A stretch of DNA of 64,000 bases from an uncultured bacterium (GTDB taxonomy: Bacteria; Bacillota; Clostridia; Lachnospirales; Lachnospiraceae): contig CANDBT010000014.1 of NCBI GenBank assembly GCA_947383005.1, positions 35,984 through 99,983 of the forward strand, in the 5' to 3' direction. The position numbers and the translations under genes were made by a program. Below, in pieces: positions 33,454 through 43,012 of the stretch (positions are counted from its first letter, which is position 1; the number at the start of each line of letters is the position of its first letter). The notes beneath the pieces are model-generated. The model saw only the letters and a list, made by a program, of their open reading frames with translations, ran no database searches and had not been told where the DNA came from.

Positions 33454-33702
33454 TTAAACTTTGATAAGTTCAATAGTCGCTCTTACCTCGTCTATTGTCT
33501 TGTGGTTGTATACCCCGGTTGCCCGTATCCTTGAAAACATGCCCCATAAGAAGGTCAATACAGCGCCGGTTTCCCCCGGCAGAGTCAAGCAGCGTCTCAA
33601 ATGTGTGACGGCACTTATGCGGGGTATGCTGCATCTCCAATTTATCCATGATGGCGCCCCATTCCTTGCGGTATGCTGCAACAGAGACAGGCTGTATAAT
33701 TC
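33454..33702 (-). pseudogene. Tyrosine recombinase/integrase C-terminal remnant, frameshifted
   Basis: One frame gives YRKEWGAIMDKLEMQHTPHK, CRHTFETLLDSAGGNRRCID and LLMGHVFKDTGNRG: the HxxR and LMGH boxes of phage-type integrases. A one-base shift then gives VYNHKTIDEVRATIELIKV, containing the catalytic Tyr region. The frameshift separates the His/Arg box from the Tyr, so the remnant cannot be active. Confidence 0.7.
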
Positions 33703-33744
33703 CAATCAGCTATCAGTCAACGTGCGCCGCTGGGCGCACCCGAA

Positions 33745-33812
33745 TAGGGCAGGGGAAATCCCCCCTGCCCGCCGCGCGGCCCGCATGCTGCATGAACAGC
33801 ACACTTTTCTTT
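33745..33812. repeat. R1 hairpin repeat, copy C (truncated)
   Basis: First hairpin GGGCAGGGG-AAAT-CCCCCTGCCC, then GCCGCGCGGCCCGCATGCTGC; the right arm is lost. The first stem differs from copies B and D (CGAGTAGGGG type) but remains paired. Confidence 0.65.
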
Positions 33813-35844
33813 AACCCCATCTTTCTTCCATCAGCTCAAACAACTCCCCATCCCGCAAATGGTTCTCCATATTCATCACCAGCATCACTCTCCGGTCTTC
33901 TTCAGAATACAAAAATTCCCTTTGCCATTGATAAAAATGCGGCCCGTCACCCAGATTGCGCAAATAGCTCATCAACCCTTCCAGTACCCAGGCCGTCTGC
34001 TTGATATCCGTGAGGCATTCATTGGCATAAAACCCATGCCATTTCCCATGTTCACGCTCCCGCATAGCCTGGTTTGCTTTCAGATAGGCTTTCCGCCCTT
34101 TGCCTACCAAATAAAACGCCTCTTGGTAGTCCCCTTCCAATGCTTTCTGCAGCCCTTTTGCTGCGAGAGAAGCTCCTTCATAGCAGTAGCGGTAAATCTT
34201 CGCCTGAAGCCAAAGCGAATCTTCAAACAGCTCCCGTTCGGCTCCATCCAGGCAAGCCCCCGTTTGTTCACATTCCCTTAACAGTTTCCGGCTTCCTTCT
34301 TCGCCATGCCGGCACAGTTCCCCATACCAATTGATCTGTCCATTCAAGGTATCTGCTTTTGTCGCCCACCGGAGCTCCTTTGCTGCCCTGCTTTTGTCCT
34401 TCATGTACTGGGAAATAATGATCCTGCACACATGATTGGCAAACTGCTCGCCGGCACGGTCATCCTCATGCGGGCCATAGAAAAGCGCAGCAGCAAAATA
34501 TTCCCGGAAGCACGCAGCTATCTCCTCCTTGTGCGCTTTTCCGTAATAATCCTCAATATAGCGATAAAGCTGGGCATCGATATCCAGATCACCCTCCCTC
34601 CACAGCACGGAGAGGAAATCCAGATAAAACACATGAGGCTTAATATTGGAACAATTAATCAGCCAATAATCTCTCATCCCCCGCCCCAATACCTCATCCA
34701 GTTCCTCCTTTATCAGAGAAGGCGGATTCGGAAGCATCGTGACATGGTTGGCTGCCTGAAGGTCATAAAATGATACATGATAATAAATCCCATGCTTTCC
34801 CTGCGCGTCTTCTTTAGGTAAAGCTGGTATCCGCGGATTATGATTTCCCTGCCTGCGTGTTACCATCTTGCCAAAACCGTTATCTGCCCAAATATAAATC
34901 ACATCTTCAGGAAGATCCAGCCAGCCAGCCTGATACAGCTCCATGATTTCCCCATACAGATTCGTACAGCAGAGGGCTTCGCTGTCGGCCTCCTTCACCA
35001 TCGCATATTGCAGGCGAATCAGACGGCTAATCAGCTCCCCGCGGGCTGCCGGCGTATCATATACAGGGTCATTTTCCCAAAACGGGACATCCCCCTGGCC
35101 CCGAAAACCGATATTCCAGACTACCCGCTGCCCTTTTTGCTCTTCAATAGCTTCTTTCCAAAGTTTTTGATATTTTTCGCTGTACTGTTCATAAGAAGGC
35201 GCCAGTCCCGGATAGGCCCTGGCAAACATTTCCGCTCCCAGAGGCTCCGCATGATGATGAGTCAGATAAAGCCCCCTGTCAAACACCAGCCTGCGGTTCA
35301 TCCGGGAATTTTTATCCGTACCGGGAATAACCATATTTCCCCCGCAGCGCAAAAGCGCCTCCAATGCCATTTCCCAGGGGCCGTCTGCCCTGCGCCCTAC
35401 CTTCCAGGTATGCAACAGCACCTCGTCATTCAAAAACCATCCACGAAGCCGGACGGCAAACGGCTTTGACTGCACCATATATGTCCTGTCCACTTCTTTA
35501 AAATCCTCTGCTGCAATCACCTGGTCGTTCCAAAACCAAAAATCCCGAATCCCCAGTATTTCCCGGCTTATCCGATAAATCCCATAGATAAATCCGAAAT
35601 CTTCCGAAGCTTCTATGATCAATTCGTCTCCCGTTGCAAAAATCCGATAACACTCTTTCTCCTGTTCCCCATTTTGCAGACGGATAGCCGAACAAATCTC
35701 CTCTTCCCCCCGCTCCCTTCCTTTATCCGTCGAGAGCATACATGTCTTTTTTAAATCCCTTGCCAAATCAGCCGCTGCCAGCAAAACCGGCAACGGCTGA
35801 TTCACGGCAAGAATCAATGTATCCGAAAAAATCTTCATTTTCAT
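33811..35844 (-). CDS. Glycoside hydrolase family 115 (alpha-glucuronidase-type) protein
   Basis: A 677-residue protein with the GH115 arrangement: N-terminal Rossmann-like domain (DTLILAVNQPLPVLLAAADLARDL...FIYGIYRISREILGI), then the barrel with RLRGWFLNDEVLLHTWKVG, GGNMVIPGTDKNSRMN, LTHHHAEPLGAEMFARAYPG, WNIGFRGQGDVPFWE and IYYHVSFYDLQAANHVTMLPNPPSL. Known members remove 4-O-methyl-glucuronic acid from xylan. It lacks a signal peptide and is shorter than typical GH115 (about 800-1000), so it probably acts on imported oligosaccharides in the cytoplasm. Directly downstream of a sugar ABC importer. Confidence 0.85.
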   Translation of the reverse strand: MKMKIFSDTLILAVNQPLPVLLAAADLARDLKKTCMLSTDKGRERGEEEICSAIRLQNGEQEKECYRIFATGDELIIEASEDFGFIYGIYRISREILGIRDFWFWNDQVIAAEDFKEVDRTYMVQSKPFAVRLRGWFLNDEVLLHTWKVGRRADGPWEMALEALLRCGGNMVIPGTDKNSRMNRRLVFDRGLYLTHHHAEPLGAEMFARAYPGLAPSYEQYSEKYQKLWKEAIEEQKGQRVVWNIGFRGQGDVPFWENDPVYDTPAARGELISRLIRLQYAMVKEADSEALCCTNLYGEIMELYQAGWLDLPEDVIYIWADNGFGKMVTRRQGNHNPRIPALPKEDAQGKHGIYYHVSFYDLQAANHVTMLPNPPSLIKEELDEVLGRGMRDYWLINCSNIKPHVFYLDFLSVLWREGDLDIDAQLYRYIEDYYGKAHKEEIAACFREYFAAALFYGPHEDDRAGEQFANHVCRIIISQYMKDKSRAAKELRWATKADTLNGQINWYGELCRHGEEGSRKLLRECEQTGACLDGAERELFEDSLWLQAKIYRYCYEGASLAAKGLQKALEGDYQEAFYLVGKGRKAYLKANQAMREREHGKWHGFYANECLTDIKQTAWVLEGLMSYLRNLGDGPHFYQWQREFLYSEEDRRVMLVMNMENHLRDGELFELMEERWG

Positions 35845-35884
35845 CCCATCTCCTGCCTTTAGCGCATATTATTTTCTTTAATTT

Positions 35885-36730
35885 TCAGCCCTTAATTCCA
35901 TCCATGGCAATCCCGTTCACCAGATATTTTTGGAAGAAAATAAAGAATATGATAACCGGCAAAAGCGAGATAACGGACATAGCAAACAATCCGCCATAGT
36001 TATTGTACGAGTTCGGGTCCAGGTACATATTTAAAGCCAGCGAAATCGTAAATTTTTTCGTCGTGCTCATAAAAATCAACGGCTGGAAAAAATCCTGCCA
36101 AATCCAGTAGAACGCAAAGATTGAAGCAGTAACCAACGCCGGTTTAACCACCGGGACCAAAACCCTGAACAAGATACCGGCTTTCCCGCATCCGTCAATC
36201 ATCGCTGCCTCATCCAGCTCTTTGGGGATTCCCCTGAAGAACTGAACCATCAAAAAGATGAAGAATGCCCCGCCGAAAAACCAGGGAATAATCAGGGCAA
36301 CCCGCGTATCGATCAATCCCAGCTTTTTCAAAATAATATACTGCGGAACCACCATAACCTGCGGCGGAATCATCATGGTCATCATTACACATCCAAATAA
36401 AAAGTTGGAACCCCAGAACTTGATCCGGGTAAACGCGTAAGCAGCCAGCAGGGAAATAAACACGCACCCCACCGTACCGACTACCGTTACCAGAACGGTA
36501 GTAACAAAGAATGTGGCAAACGAAACATTGCCCACCCCTTCCAGCCCGCTTCTGTAGTTTGTCCCTGCATCCCATACCTTAGGAATCAGGGAATAAGCAT
36601 CCTGGAACATGGTATCATTGCTCTTAAATGAACTGGCCACCAGCCATAACATCGGATAAATCATAATAAAGCCCAAAGCGCAAGCCCCGATATGAAATAT
36701 CACCGCATGTATCTCCCTCTTTGTCTTCAT
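35885..36730 (-). CDS. Carbohydrate ABC transporter permease, MalG type
   Basis: A 281-residue permease with six hydrophobic segments and the conserved cytoplasmic EAA loop ELDEAAMIDGCGKAGILFRVLVPVVKPAL, which contacts the ATPase. It forms the membrane pore with the MalF-type subunit encoded 11 bases upstream. No ATPase gene is present, so a shared MsmK-type ATPase elsewhere is expected, as is common in Firmicutes. Confidence 0.93.
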   Translation of the reverse strand: MKTKREIHAVIFHIGACALGFIMIYPMLWLVASSFKSNDTMFQDAYSLIPKVWDAGTNYRSGLEGVGNVSFATFFVTTVLVTVVGTVGCVFISLLAAYAFTRIKFWGSNFLFGCVMMTMMIPPQVMVVPQYIILKKLGLIDTRVALIIPWFFGGAFFIFLMVQFFRGIPKELDEAAMIDGCGKAGILFRVLVPVVKPALVTASIFAFYWIWQDFFQPLIFMSTTKKFTISLALNMYLDPNSYNNYGGLFAMSVISLLPVIIFFIFFQKYLVNGIAMDGIKG

Positions 36731-36741
36731 CGCCCGTCACC

Positions 36742-37644
36742 TCAGTTTTCATAATGAACCCAGTTATTTTGTGTCTTAAACAAAATTACCGTAAATACAG
36801 CGATAATTGCCACCAGAACCCAGGCCAACGCACAAGAGTAACCCATGTCAAAATAGGTAAATGCCCGCCGGTACAGATAAAGCACATAAGACAGCGTGCT
36901 GTCTAAAGGCCCTCCGTCAGTGATGACATAGCTTTCCGTAAATACCCGGAAACCATTGATAATCTGTAAAATCAGGTTAAAGAAAATTGTCGGAGTCAAC
37001 ATGGGAAGCGTAATTCTGGTAAATACCTGCCAGGGCTTGCCGCCATCTACCATAGCCGACTCATAGAGGGAATTGGGAATCTGTTTAAGAGCCGACAAAA
37101 AAATCAACATAGAAGAACCGAACTGCCAAACGCCCATAATGACAATAACGATCAGCGCGGTTTTCGGATTCCCCAGAAATGACATCTTCTGCTGGACACC
37201 GAACAGCCCAAGCAGCGACATCACCACACCTTTATTGCCAAAAAACTGCTTCCAGACAATCGAGACTGCGATACTCCCGCCTATGATAGACGGAACATAG
37301 TACAGCGTCCTGTACAGCCCCAGACCTTTGTGATTCTGATTTAACAGCATGGCCACAAACAAGGCAAACGCCAACCGCAAAGGAACCAAAAGGAACACAT
37401 AAGAAAACGTAACCTTCAACGACTGGATAAAGGTATCATCCTGTGTAAAAATACGGATGTAATTGCTAAACCCGATCATCGACGGTGTGTTCAGCAAATT
37501 AAAATCGGTAAACGAATAGTAAATCGAGATAATAGCCGGTACCAGCCACATCAGAAGGAAACCGAAAATCCATGGTGAAAGGAAAAGATAGCCTGCGATA
37601 TTATCTTTGAGTTTATAATGCTGTTTTTTTGACGGCTTTGCCAT
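36742..37644 (-). CDS. Carbohydrate ABC transporter permease, MalF type
   Basis: A 300-residue permease with six membrane helices, N-terminus YLFLSPWIFGFLLMWLVPAIISIYYSFTDF and EAA loop NSLYESAMVDGGKPWQVFTRITLPMLTP. Partner of the MalG-type permease. Second gene of the importer operon, downstream of the binding-protein gene and separated from it by a hairpin. Confidence 0.93.
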   Translation of the reverse strand: MAKPSKKQHYKLKDNIAGYLFLSPWIFGFLLMWLVPAIISIYYSFTDFNLLNTPSMIGFSNYIRIFTQDDTFIQSLKVTFSYVFLLVPLRLAFALFVAMLLNQNHKGLGLYRTLYYVPSIIGGSIAVSIVWKQFFGNKGVVMSLLGLFGVQQKMSFLGNPKTALIVIVIMGVWQFGSSMLIFLSALKQIPNSLYESAMVDGGKPWQVFTRITLPMLTPTIFFNLILQIINGFRVFTESYVITDGGPLDSTLSYVLYLYRRAFTYFDMGYSCALAWVLVAIIAVFTVILFKTQNNWVHYEN

Positions 37645-37672
37645 TGTGGATACTTCCCCCTTTCCTGTTCAA

Positions 37673-37709
37673 ACATCCTTTGCGCTGATATTCAGCGGCA
37701 AAGGATGTC
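37673..37709 (-). terminator. Intercistronic hairpin after the sugar-binding protein gene
   Basis: ACATCCTTTGC with its complement plus an inner GCTG/CAGC stem, no T-run. It probably stabilises the binding-protein message or partly terminates it, setting binding protein above permease. Confidence 0.55.
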
Positions 37710-37732
37710 AGTGAAGCGTGTCTCATTGCCCG

Positions 37733-39112
37733 TCAGTTATTTCTTGCCAGGATCTCATCTGCCTTCTTGTGGAACGAAGCAGCCGCGTCTTCCGAGCTCA
37801 TCTGCTCATAAAAAGCAGCGTTGCAGGCATCCGCAAAAGCTTTATTGATTTCCGACATACCAGTCGGGTCTGGCGCGGGTGTCGCCCCTGCCATCGATGA
37901 AGCCAGATCAACATAGGCAAACATATCCTGCTGCTGCGGGGCCATCTTCCCGGAACCGGTCAGATAATCCCTGGCAATAGAGGAAGAAGGTGTACCTCTT
38001 TCCGCCATCATAATATCATTCGCCGTATCGGAATTCAAAAACCAGTTGATAAATTCTGCGGCTTCTTTCTTATGGCTGGAAGTCTCCGCAATCGATAAAA
38101 ACATCCCCGGCTTCATCCACAAGCCCTTCTTGTCCTCGGAACCAATCGTCGGCGGAGTAACCATCTTAATTTTGTCATTGGACGAAGCCACCAGTGTAGA
38201 ATAGTTGTTCCAGTTTTGTGTAAATGCGCCTTCACCCGTCACTACCGGACCCGCTTCCAGGCCAAGCGTATCAATCTGCTCCATCTCATCCGGCGTGGGA
38301 ACCAGATCCTGATCCATAGCATCCTTAAACATCCGGATATAATCCGCCATCAATTGATCATCCGCATAACCGAGGGATTTCTGGTCGTCGCTGAACAACT
38401 GGTTCCCGTGCTGGCGCACCCAATAATTGAACAGGTTCGTATCCAGGCTGGGATTAATCACGGCCGCGTCGGCCACTCCGGCTTCCTTTAATTTCTGGTT
38501 CATCGCGATAAACTCATCCCAGGTCCAACCGCTTTCCGGCTCTTCCACTCCTGCTTTCTGCAATACCTCCGGATTGTAAGGGAAAGTCACAAGAGAAGTG
38601 GAAAGCACCAGCCCTGCCATTTTCCCGTTAATCTTCGCACTGTTTAGCAATGACTCGTCAATTCCTGATACATCAATAGTTTTATCATCAATATACGGCT
38701 GTAAATCTGCAATGGAATTGTTCTTCGCATAAGTTGATATGTAAAGATAATCCATCTGTACAATGTCCGGCATGGAACCGGAAGCCGCTTCCGTGGACAG
38801 CTTATCAAAATATCCGTCCCATCCTGCCGGAACCGGCTCAAAAGTAATATTAGGATGCTCTGCCGTATAGGCATCCAGGATCTTCTGCGTATAATCATGT
38901 CTGGACTGCGAGCCCCACCAGGTGAATTTTAGCGTAATCGCGTCGCCTTCATTTCCTGCCGCTGCCTGCGCCGCCGTGCTGCCTGTCTGCGCTCCCGCAT
39001 CGTTCGCCGCCGACGAATTTCCGGCGCCGGAATCCCCAGAGCCTGAACACCCCGTCAATGACGACATCGCCATCCCCATCGAAAGTAAAAGCGCAATTGT
39101 TCTCTTTTTCAT
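37733..39112 (-). CDS. Sugar ABC transporter substrate-binding lipoprotein
   Basis: A 459-residue family 1 solute-binding protein. Signal MKKRTIALLLSMGMAMSSLTGC (lipid-anchored Cys22), then a Gly/Ser/Ala linker. The mature domain begins ITLKFTWWGSQSRHDYTQKILDAYTAEHPNITFEPVPAGWDGYFDKLSTEAASGSMPDIVQMDY, the classic oligosaccharide-binding pattern. With the GH115 enzyme downstream, the ligand may be an acidic xylo-oligosaccharide (inference). The 233 bases upstream are A/T-rich with no clear gene. Confidence 0.92.
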   Translation of the reverse strand: MKKRTIALLLSMGMAMSSLTGCSGSGDSGAGNSSAANDAGAQTGSTAAQAAAGNEGDAITLKFTWWGSQSRHDYTQKILDAYTAEHPNITFEPVPAGWDGYFDKLSTEAASGSMPDIVQMDYLYISTYAKNNSIADLQPYIDDKTIDVSGIDESLLNSAKINGKMAGLVLSTSLVTFPYNPEVLQKAGVEEPESGWTWDEFIAMNQKLKEAGVADAAVINPSLDTNLFNYWVRQHGNQLFSDDQKSLGYADDQLMADYIRMFKDAMDQDLVPTPDEMEQIDTLGLEAGPVVTGEGAFTQNWNNYSTLVASSNDKIKMVTPPTIGSEDKKGLWMKPGMFLSIAETSSHKKEAAEFINWFLNSDTANDIMMAERGTPSSSIARDYLTGSGKMAPQQQDMFAYVDLASSMAGATPAPDPTGMSEINKAFADACNAAFYEQMSSEDAAASFHKKADEILARNN

Positions 39113-39345
39113 AAAAATTCCCCTTTCTTCTCTCGTTTTATTTCTTTACTTTCGGCTTTTTTAATACTTATTTTGTATTTTTTTGCCTTTCTGTGTTATA
39201 GTTTACCAAAACCTTTTCTTTCTGAATATGGAATTAACCGAAAGAGAACTTGAAAAAAACCGACTTTTACCAAATGGTCGAGTGATTCTGCAGAAATATA
39301 GGAACATATTGACAAATCCTTTAACTCGCAGGTACAGCAGAGAGG

Positions 39346-40908
39346 TCAGTCTTGGCGCGGGCAGCAGCTTCCCCGGTATTCTGCCGGGGTCATCCCTGTC
39401 GTTTTATGGAATATTTTAGAAAAATACTGGCCATCCGGCGAATATCCCACCAACTCTGCCAGGCTGGCTATCCGCATCTCCGGCTCAAACTGCAAAAGCC
39501 GTTTAGCCATTTCCACTCTCTGTTCAATCAGCCAGGCAGAATATTTGCTGTGCATCACCCGCTGAAAAACCCGGCTGAGATACTCTTCATTCCGATACAG
39601 CACATTTTTGGCCAAAAAACGTAAGTTTAACGTCTGACAATCAAAATAATAAAATGTAGCAACCAGCATCTCCTTCATTCGCTGTTGTTCTTTGTCTTTC
39701 CCTTGCATAAATCCTTTACATTCTGCCAGAAAACAAGCTGTCCGGACGCACAGCCCTCTCTCCTGCGCCGCCTCCTGTACATTTTCCCCCAATTTCCCCA
39801 GCAGGATTTCTCCTGCCTCTTTATTTTCCCCGGCAGCTTTGGGAAGGCTTTTCCCATATAATACCTTCACTATCCAATTGGACGTTTCCGTCATTTGCAC
39901 CAGGGAATATTTTTTCCTCTTCATCTTTAAAAATGTAAAATAGACTTCCCGAAACAGTCCTGCCTCATCGAAAGCATCCCTGAATAAAGAGAAATCCACT
40001 ACCGCCCCCATCAGCCCCCGGGCCCGGGAGAAATATGAACAAGAGAGAAGCTCGGTAATATTTTCCGCCTGCCCCATGCGGAACAATTCTTCAATCTGCA
40101 GATAAAGGGCGCCTACGTCATTAATCTTCCCCTTTTCGCTGAGCGCAGTAAATATCGGCACCGAACTTCGTTTGCCCAATTCATCTCTGACCATACGGGC
40201 ACTCTCTTCCATCTTATCCGCCTGCTCGTCCAGCATAAAAACCATCTGATTCCGGACATAGGCAAACAGAAGCACATAAGAAAAACCAATCTGCTCCCTG
40301 AACATATTTTGCAGGATAAACTGTTCCAGATAATCAAAACCGGTTTCCCGGGAAAAAGCCATCAGCCTCACCTGAATATGCTGTACATCATGTTCCGCGG
40401 CAAAAAGCCGGAAATCCGCTTCCCTGAACGCTTCTCCGAAAATCATATCGCGAAACAACTGCTCCCTGGCCTTTGGCAAAAGGCGCTCTACCGTATTGCG
40501 ATATTCCTCCTCTTGTTTTTTCATGGAACATTTGTCCTGAATCTGCTTCTTTACTTTTTCCAGCACCTCCTGAATCTGATATTCGTCACATGGCTTCATC
40601 AGATAATAGCGGATTCCCTGCTCCATCGCCTTGCTGGTATAGGCAAATTCCCCATAACCGGAAAGAATCACAAATTCAACCCAGGGCATCTCTTCCCTGG
40701 TCTTTTTGATTAACTCGATTCCGTCCATTCCCGGCATCTTAATATCGGTCAGGACAATATCCGGGGCAAATTCCCGGATTTTTTTCAGCCCTTCGATGCC
40801 GTTCCAAGCCGTACCGACCAACTGCACGCCGTATTTTTCCCAATCGATCAAATTCGCCATGCCTTCACGTTCAATCTCTTCATCATCAACAATCAGCAGT
40901 TTATACAT
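39346..40908 (-). CDS. YesN-type response regulator (REC + AraC DNA-binding domain)
   Basis: 520 residues. N-terminal receiver domain (YKLLIVDDEEIEREGM; phospho-acceptor Asp in DIVLTDIKMPGMDG; ILSGYGEF; YLMKPCDE), a long middle region, and a C-terminal AraC-type double helix-turn-helix (LSRVFQRVMHSKYSAWLIEQRVEMAKRLL...ELVGYSPDGQYFSKIFHKTTGMTPAEYR). Likely activates the neighbouring sugar importer operon. Start is the ATG 6 bases after AAGGAGC. Its cognate kinase, encoded two genes upstream, is truncated, so signalling may be broken. Confidence 0.9.
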   Translation of the reverse strand: MYKLLIVDDEEIEREGMANLIDWEKYGVQLVGTAWNGIEGLKKIREFAPDIVLTDIKMPGMDGIELIKKTREEMPWVEFVILSGYGEFAYTSKAMEQGIRYYLMKPCDEYQIQEVLEKVKKQIQDKCSMKKQEEEYRNTVERLLPKAREQLFRDMIFGEAFREADFRLFAAEHDVQHIQVRLMAFSRETGFDYLEQFILQNMFREQIGFSYVLLFAYVRNQMVFMLDEQADKMEESARMVRDELGKRSSVPIFTALSEKGKINDVGALYLQIEELFRMGQAENITELLSCSYFSRARGLMGAVVDFSLFRDAFDEAGLFREVYFTFLKMKRKKYSLVQMTETSNWIVKVLYGKSLPKAAGENKEAGEILLGKLGENVQEAAQERGLCVRTACFLAECKGFMQGKDKEQQRMKEMLVATFYYFDCQTLNLRFLAKNVLYRNEEYLSRVFQRVMHSKYSAWLIEQRVEMAKRLLQFEPEMRIASLAELVGYSPDGQYFSKIFHKTTGMTPAEYRGSCCPRQD

Positions 40909-40918
40909 CACCGGCTCC

Positions 40919-41452
40919 TTATAGTTGGTAAAACCTGATCATCCGTCCTGTGTTTTTTCCGGCTTCCTCGCCAATCAGGTTATATCCTTTTTGACAATAA
41001 TGAAATTCGTCTTTCATTAATCCACGATCCGCAAATGTTTTAAACGAACTGCTCACCAAAATAATGTCTTCATTCTCCCTGGCCAATTCTTCCTGTGCCT
41101 GCTGAATAGGCACATACAGCATCCGGTCATCCCGATGGTTCCCTATCTGAATCAGAAAACATTTCCTGATATCACATTCCTGGCAATACGAATGGATAAA
41201 TCTGGCCGTACGCGCCTTGTAAATCTCCGGTGAGGTATGCAAATCCCCGTCTGTACATCCCTGGCACCAGACCATCCCTTTCAGCTTTATGTAATATCCA
41301 TGGTTAAGCAGCCACCGTTCCCCGGATTTCATCCGCTTGACGGCATCCTGATAATAAGCCTTACCAGGCAGCCACTCCTCAATCGAAGACCCGCCTTTGG
41401 CGCAGGAAATACCGACAATCGGAATCCCCGTCTCATGATAGCACGCGAAGAA
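40919..41452 (-). pseudogene. Sialate O-acetylesterase-like (SGNH) esterase, 5' half deleted
   Basis: Open frame reading FFACYHETGIPIVGISCAKG, GSSIEEWLPGKAYYQDAVKR..., KGMVWCQGCTDGDLHT and so on to FADRGLMKDEFHYCQKGYNLIGEEAGKNTGRM. It matches the middle and end of the SASA/acetyl-xylan-esterase family; the usual WHQGE-D motif is WCQGCTDGD. The N-terminal block with the catalytic Ser is missing. The frame begins within the last codons of the truncated kinase, where a deletion has fused the two genes. Probably inactive. Confidence 0.7.
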
Positions 41453-42884
41453 TCATTTTGGGGACAAAATAGGCTTCCAAGTTTCCTTCCTTTTCCACAA
41501 CAAATCTGGCCCGGTTTTTATAACGGTACTGCTGGACAGCGATATAGTTTTCCAACATATCCAATTCCTCTTTCGCCGTTACATACGCCTTCTTCGATAA
41601 CACTCCCCGCAGCAAGCTGCCCAATTCCATAACCATCCGGGAAGCATCTGCAGAACTTCCCGCTTTTATCATCCAATTTAATGAATTTAGCGTATTATAC
41701 AAAAAATGAGGATTAATCTGTGACTGCAGCATCTTATATTTCGTATCTTTAATCAGAATCTGTTTCTCATAGTTTTCATGAATTAAGTAATCAATTTGTG
41801 TCAGCATAGTATCAAATTCACGAGTCAGGCGACCGGTTTCATCCCGGGAAGGATTGGATGGAAGAAGTCCTTTTGCCCCTTTGAAATCCCCTTGCTCCAC
41901 CACTTTCATCGACTCTGACAACTGTTCCAACGGCCTGGTTATTGCTGCCGAAAGGCTGTGTAAGACCAGAACCGCCCCGGCAAAAACTATGGCAATAGTA
42001 AGGGAAACGAAATAACGCAGCCGCAAGACCTGGCCATAAATTTCTGAATAAGGGAAAAAATTTACATACATCCAACCGGTTTCCCTTGATTTTTCATAGC
42101 ACAGAAACGTACGCTCGCCTTGGACATTCATAATTTTCCATCCCTTTTCCTCGTCCATATCCGGCAGCTCGATACCATGAATATCGGTTTCCTGATAAAT
42201 CATTCCCTGGTCTGAATACACCAAAAGCGTCGCATGTTCCGCCTCCAGCACTTTGGCCTGCCGTTCAATTAATTTTGCGATATCACTGGTGAAAATCAGG
42301 CTCCCCATATAATCCAGCGTGGCATTTTTCACTTCCAAAATATCTCTTCCCGAAATCAGGTAAGGATAATTTTCAGTAGGGGAAAAACTTACATAGCCGC
42401 CGCGCTTCTCGTGATACTGCTGCAATAGCATCTCCATTACCTGTGGCTCAATCTGGCCGGTATAAGCTCCCGCCGTAAATGTAACCTGTTTCTGATCGGT
42501 ATAAACCACGTTTCGAATAATATCCTGGGAAAAGATCTGATTTTGAAGAATAGTCATTAACTGCTGTTTGGCATAACCATATTCACGCGACAGATAATCC
42601 ATATCCTGCATCTGGGACAATTTGTTTTGCACTTCGCTTCCCGTAGCAATGGAAACCGTCAGCGCTTCTATCTGAGCCAGGTTTGCATTCACCTGCTGGG
42701 CAAAAAAATCCAATTCAGCCTGTGATTTTTCGTAGAGATGGCGATCGTAAATACGAAATGTTATCTGCATAGCAGCCGCCATAATCAGATAAATCAATAC
42801 GGCAATAACGAGAAATGTAATCGTTATTTTTTGAGAAAGCCTGGCATCATCAAAATGCTTTTTCCATTTTCTTATCCTTTTCAT
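41433..42884 (-). pseudogene. YesM-type sensor histidine kinase, truncated before the ATPase domain
   Basis: 483 codons. N-terminal membrane helix (ITITFLVIAVLIYLIMAAAM), extracellular sensor region, second helix (FVSLTIAIVFAGAVLVLHSLS), HAMP, then the His-kinase dimerisation block with phospho-acceptor His in SQINPHFLYNTLNSLNWMI. The frame stops at YFVPKMILRVLS, where family members continue MILQPLVENAxKHG into the HATPase domain. About 110-120 residues, including the whole ATP-binding site, are lost, so autophosphorylation should be impossible. The start could also be 6 codons further upstream. Confidence 0.78.
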
Positions 42885-42940
42885 TTGTTTCCTGTTCCTC
42901 ATCCAAAAAACTTATCAAAATCATAGTTACAAAATTTATC

Positions 42941-42969
42941 TTGTACTATCCTGCTTTTTTTGTTATAGT
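42941..42969 (+). promoter_or_regulatory. Promoter of the YkgJ-like gene
   Basis: TTGTAC, 17-base spacer, TATAGT; 44 bases before the start codon. Confidence 0.75.
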
Positions 42970-43012
42970 AAAGTCAACTCATTGCCTTCGTAAGTAAAGA
43001 AACGGAGTTTTT

